Part shown: positions 61,844-64,000 of the stretch, piece by piece | Numbering within the stretch: the first letter of the stretch is position 1 | Layout: each line of letters begins with the position of its first letter | The notes under the pieces: generated by a model | Told to the model about the DNA's origin: nothing | Seen by the model: only the letters and a program-made list of their open reading frames with translations | Databases searched by the model: none | Program-made: the position numbers and the translations under genes | From: Promineifilum sp. | GTDB taxonomy: Bacteria > Chloroflexota > Anaerolineae > Promineifilales > Promineifilaceae | Direction: 5' to 3' | Assembly (NCBI GenBank): GCA_017983515.1 | Contig: JAGOBF010000008.1 | Span: 62,001 to 126,000, forward strand | DNA: 64,000 nt

Positions 61844-61875
61844 AAAATGGGCCACAGCAGTTTGTGGCCCATTTT
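61844..61875 (+). terminator. Intrinsic terminator after the cupredoxin gene
   Basis: Perfect 13-bp stem aaaatgggccaca (61844-61856) with tgtggcccatttt (61863-61875) and a 6-nt loop; U-run and mirrored A-run make it bidirectional in principle. Confidence 0.88.
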
Positions 61876-61917
61876 GCATTTCTCGCTGCCTGTCGTTACC
61901 ATTCCGGACAGTCGCCC

Positions 61918-62325
61918 ATGAATGAGCTGGTCTTGTCCGACACGCTAATCGATGAAATGATCAACCATGCGGCCGCCCATGCACCGGAGGAGGCTTGCGG
62001 GCTGGTGGGCGGGCGGGGGGGCCGGGCCATTCGACTCTATCCGGTCGAAAACGTCCTGCACAGCCCCGTGGCCTATGAGATGGCGCCCCAAGAACAGGTG
62101 CGGGCGATGCTGGACATGGAAGGCGCGGGCGAGGAGCTGCTGGCGATCTACCATTCACACCCGCATGGCCCGGCCTGGCCGTCGCCAACCGATCGGCGGC
62201 AAGCCTACTACCCGGACACGGCCTACATTATTATCTCGCTGGCCGACCCGGAGCGGCCGTCGCTGCGCGCGTTCATGCTTCAGGACGGTCAGACGGCCGA
62301 AATGACCGTGCGGCACGATTCCTGA
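61918..62325 (+). CDS. JAMM/MPN+ metallopeptidase (Mov34 family)
   Basis: 135 residues from ATG 61918. Full JAMM site: Glu25 (PEEACGLVGG), His79 and His81 (IYHSHPHG), and Asp92 ten residues later (SPTDRR). This is the small bacterial stand-alone type (like RadC-neighbour, CysO-processing Mec+ peptidases) that cleaves C-terminal glycine extensions of sulfur-carrier proteins. No ThiS/MoaD-like gene is visible in the window, so the substrate is unknown. No good ribosome site. Next gene 79 nt on. Confidence 0.9.
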   Translation: MNELVLSDTLIDEMINHAAAHAPEEACGLVGGRGGRAIRLYPVENVLHSPVAYEMAPQEQVRAMLDMEGAGEELLAIYHSHPHGPAWPSPTDRRQAYYPDTAYIIISLADPERPSLRAFMLQDGQTAEMTVRHDS

Positions 62326-62404
62326 CGCCGGATGTGCAACCAATCGCGCGCCGCCGTGTTCTAATAGTGTAATCACCCACCTCACCCGAGGGAGCTTGTT
62401 GACG

Positions 62405-63067
62405 ATGCAGATTCTTTATTTTATCCTGGCTGGGCTTGTCGGCTATTTGTGCGGGGCCATCCCTTTTGGCTATCTCTACGTCCGCCTGTTCAAGGGAGAG
62501 GACTTGCGCACCATCGGCAGCGGCCGCACCGGCGGGACCAACTCGTTGCGGGCTGCCGGTCTGGGCGTCGGCGTGCTCACCTCCTTTAGCGACGTGCTGA
62601 AAGGGGCGGTGGCCGTATGGCTGACGACCTGGCTGTTGAGCGACGCGCTAGGGCCGGCATTGCTGCCCTGGGCGCAGGCCACGGCCGGCGTGCTGTCGGT
62701 GGTCGGCCACAACTGGTCGGTCTTCCTCAAATTCGGCGGCGGCGCGGGGACGGGGCCGAACGTCGGCTGGTCGTCGGCCATCTGGCTGTGGGTCGTGCCC
62801 ATCGCTTTCCTGGTTATGGGCGGCATGTTGTATTTCGTGGGCATGGCCTCGGTCGCCTCGCTGAGCATGGCCGCCGTGACGATCATCATTTTCGCTTACC
62901 GTTATTTCGCCGGCATCGATGCGACGTTGGCTTATCTGGCGGGCAGCATCGCCGCCGGGCTGGTCGTCACCTGGGCACTGCGACCGAACATCAGGCGCGT
63001 TATGAACGGCACCGAGCGCCTCGTCGGCCGCCGCGCCAAGCGCCGCGAGCAAGAGGTGGGGCGATAG
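62405..63067 (+). CDS. plsY: Glycerol-3-phosphate acyltransferase PlsY
   Basis: 220 residues from ATG 62405 (TTG 62396 is possible). Five or six hydrophobic helices and PlsY motifs: GYLCGAIPFGYLYVRLFKGE, the SGRTGGTNSLRAAG motif 1 loop, FSDVLKGAVAVWL, and VVGHNWSVFLKFGGGAGTGP. It uses acyl-phosphate to acylate glycerol-3-phosphate, the first step of phospholipid synthesis. GGAG lies 10 nt upstream. Typical GTN motif G-T-N is intact. Separated by 63 nt from the convergent binding protein, without a clear terminator. Confidence 0.92.
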   Translation: MQILYFILAGLVGYLCGAIPFGYLYVRLFKGEDLRTIGSGRTGGTNSLRAAGLGVGVLTSFSDVLKGAVAVWLTTWLLSDALGPALLPWAQATAGVLSVVGHNWSVFLKFGGGAGTGPNVGWSSAIWLWVVPIAFLVMGGMLYFVGMASVASLSMAAVTIIIFAYRYFAGIDATLAYLAGSIAAGLVVTWALRPNIRRVMNGTERLVGRRAKRREQEVGR

Positions 63068-63130
63068 GGGATAGCAGCCAGTGGACAGGATCCCGCAAAT
63101 GGTGACTGTCTACTGTTTAATGCATACTGC

Positions 63131-64000
63131 TTACTCTTCACTCGCCGACTTCGTTAACCATTCGTAGTGCATCATGCCGAGCGCGTCGATGCGAACGCCG
63201 TCGATGGTGGGCAGCGAGACGGCCCGGCGCGGCTCCTGAGTCAGGGGCAGCGTGGGCAGCTCCTCGGCCCATAGCGTCTGGATGCGGCCGTATCGTTCGA
63301 GCCGCGGCCCCTCTTCCACTTCGGCCCGCGCTTCGGCCACCAGATCGGTCATTTGCTTGCTCTCATAATTGGAGCAGAAGACGCGGTCGGTATTGATGAC
63401 GAAGAAGTCGGTCCAGCTGGACACATCCAGATAGCTGGTTGGCTGGCCGGGCGACGGCCAGCCCAGCAGATATGCAGGCAGACCACACTGCGAGATTTGC
63501 AGGCGGATCTCGTCCCAGCCCGCGCCGGCCAGCTCCACCTGGAACACACCCGTTTCCTCCAGTTGGGTTTTGATGGCCGTGGCGTAGGCTTCTTCATTGG
63601 CGCTATAGCGGCCGTCGTTGACGTACCACAAGATGATCGGCAGCTTGACCGCCTCCGTGTAGCCCTCGACGCGCAGCAGCTCGCGAGCAGCGTCCAGGTC
63701 ACGAGCGGGCATTGTGTTGGTGTGGCCGGGGATGGTGTCGGGCACGGGGCTGAACAGCGGCAAACGCGCCCCGCCGAAGACGGCCGCCAGCGCCTCGCGG
63801 TCGACGGCCAGCGCCGCCGCCTGCCGCACTCGTTCGCTGTTCCACGGCTCGACCGACTGCTCGAAGATGATGTAGCTCTTGAACGTTGGGGGGCCTGTCC
63901 AGCCGCGATAGTCGGGTTCGCCGTCGCTGTTGGCGTCGAGCGCCGTCAGGTCGGCCATGTCCTGGAACGGCAGTCCCGTCCAGGCCAGATCGACGGAGCG
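63131..64000 (-). CDS. ABC transporter family 5 solute-binding protein, C-terminal part (5' end off window)
   Basis: About 290 residues visible; the frame is open to the window edge, so the start and signal peptide lie beyond 64000. SBP_bac_5 features: NSERVRQAAALAVDREALAAVF (helix near the hinge) and YGRIQTLWAEELPTLPLTQE close to the C-terminus. Binds oligopeptides or similar extracytoplasmic ligands for an ABC importer. Its transporter genes would be further right. Confidence 0.88.
   Translation of the reverse strand, partial: RSVDLAWTGLPFQDMADLTALDANSDGEPDYRGWTGPPTFKSYIIFEQSVEPWNSERVRQAAALAVDREALAAVFGGARLPLFSPVPDTIPGHTNTMPARDLDAARELLRVEGYTEAVKLPIILWYVNDGRYSANEEAYATAIKTQLEETGVFQVELAGAGWDEIRLQISQCGLPAYLLGWPSPGQPTSYLDVSSWTDFFVINTDRVFCSNYESKQMTDLVAEARAEVEEGPRLERYGRIQTLWAEELPTLPLTQEPRRAVSLPTIDGVRIDALGMMHYEWLTKSASEE

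Noticed and set aside
1-64000. CRISPR array, insertion sequence or prophage
   Set aside because: No regularly spaced repeats, transposase, integrase or phage structural genes were found.

Overview
The window (about 62-65% G+C by eye) looks like chromosome from a filamentous Chloroflexota bacterium, probably Anaerolineae or a related Promineofilum/Caldilinea-like lineage. This rests on gene style only: a membrane-anchored STAND NTPase, Thr/Pro-rich lipoproteins with SH3b or LysM modules, a short four-cysteine CPYLG segment, DinG fused to a DnaQ-type exonuclease, and many start codons without a Shine-Dalgarno. No 16S gene is present to confirm it.

Layout. 1-4445: an Mrp-type Na+/H+ antiporter operon (fused mrpA/B tail, C, D, E, F, G). 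4475-8433: a membrane-spanning STAND NTPase/TPR protein followed by an SH3b-like lipoprotein. 8509-11334: DinG helicase-exonuclease, followed by a 21-bp perfect hairpin repeat. 11460-13109 (minus strand): HtrA-like lipoprotein protease, divergent from the primary-type sigma factor at 13574-14839. 14900-15712 (minus strand): a zinc-ribbon methyltransferase.

15982-51149 is a surface polysaccharide locus of about 35 kb. It holds a Wzm/Wzt-type ABC exporter, several methyltransferases, two asparagine-synthase-like proteins, an overlapping run of glycosyltransferases (23291-36932), a CapK/PaaK-like adenylate-forming enzyme, a Tat-exported beta-helix protein, a sugar-phosphate transferase with unusual domain order, a three-gene aminosugar-nucleotide set (4,6-dehydratase, nucleotidyltransferase, DegT aminotransferase), a Wzc-like tyrosine-kinase co-polymerase, a LysM membrane protein and two O-antigen ligase/polymerase-like proteins. 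No Wzx flippase was found, so export may rely on the ABC transporter, with the Wzy/Wzc-like proteins acting on another product or in a hybrid route.

51231-55389: ABC-F ATPase, CoaE, a small membrane protein and a site-2 protease. 55466-55540: a tRNA with CAT anticodon and its own promoter and terminator, then a structured 360-nt intergenic region and an 837-residue membrane protein. 58574-64000: Mn-type superoxide dismutase, 7Fe/8Fe ferredoxin, aspartase/fumarase-family lyase, cupredoxin lipoprotein, JAMM peptidase, PlsY, and a solute-binding protein running off the right edge.

The most interesting points are: (i) at least six genes with a -10-like hexamer ending only 6-9 nt before the ATG and no Shine-Dalgarno, suggesting leaderless mRNAs; (ii) the STAND NTPase whose TolB/FlgO-like and TPR half is predicted outside the membrane, paired with a lipoprotein; (iii) the permuted initiating glycosyltransferase; (iv) a G9 tract where a one-base slip would fuse an asparagine-synthase-like protein to the next glycosyltransferase; (v) palindromic operators at the sod and htrA promoters. 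No CRISPR array, transposase, integrase or rRNA was seen.
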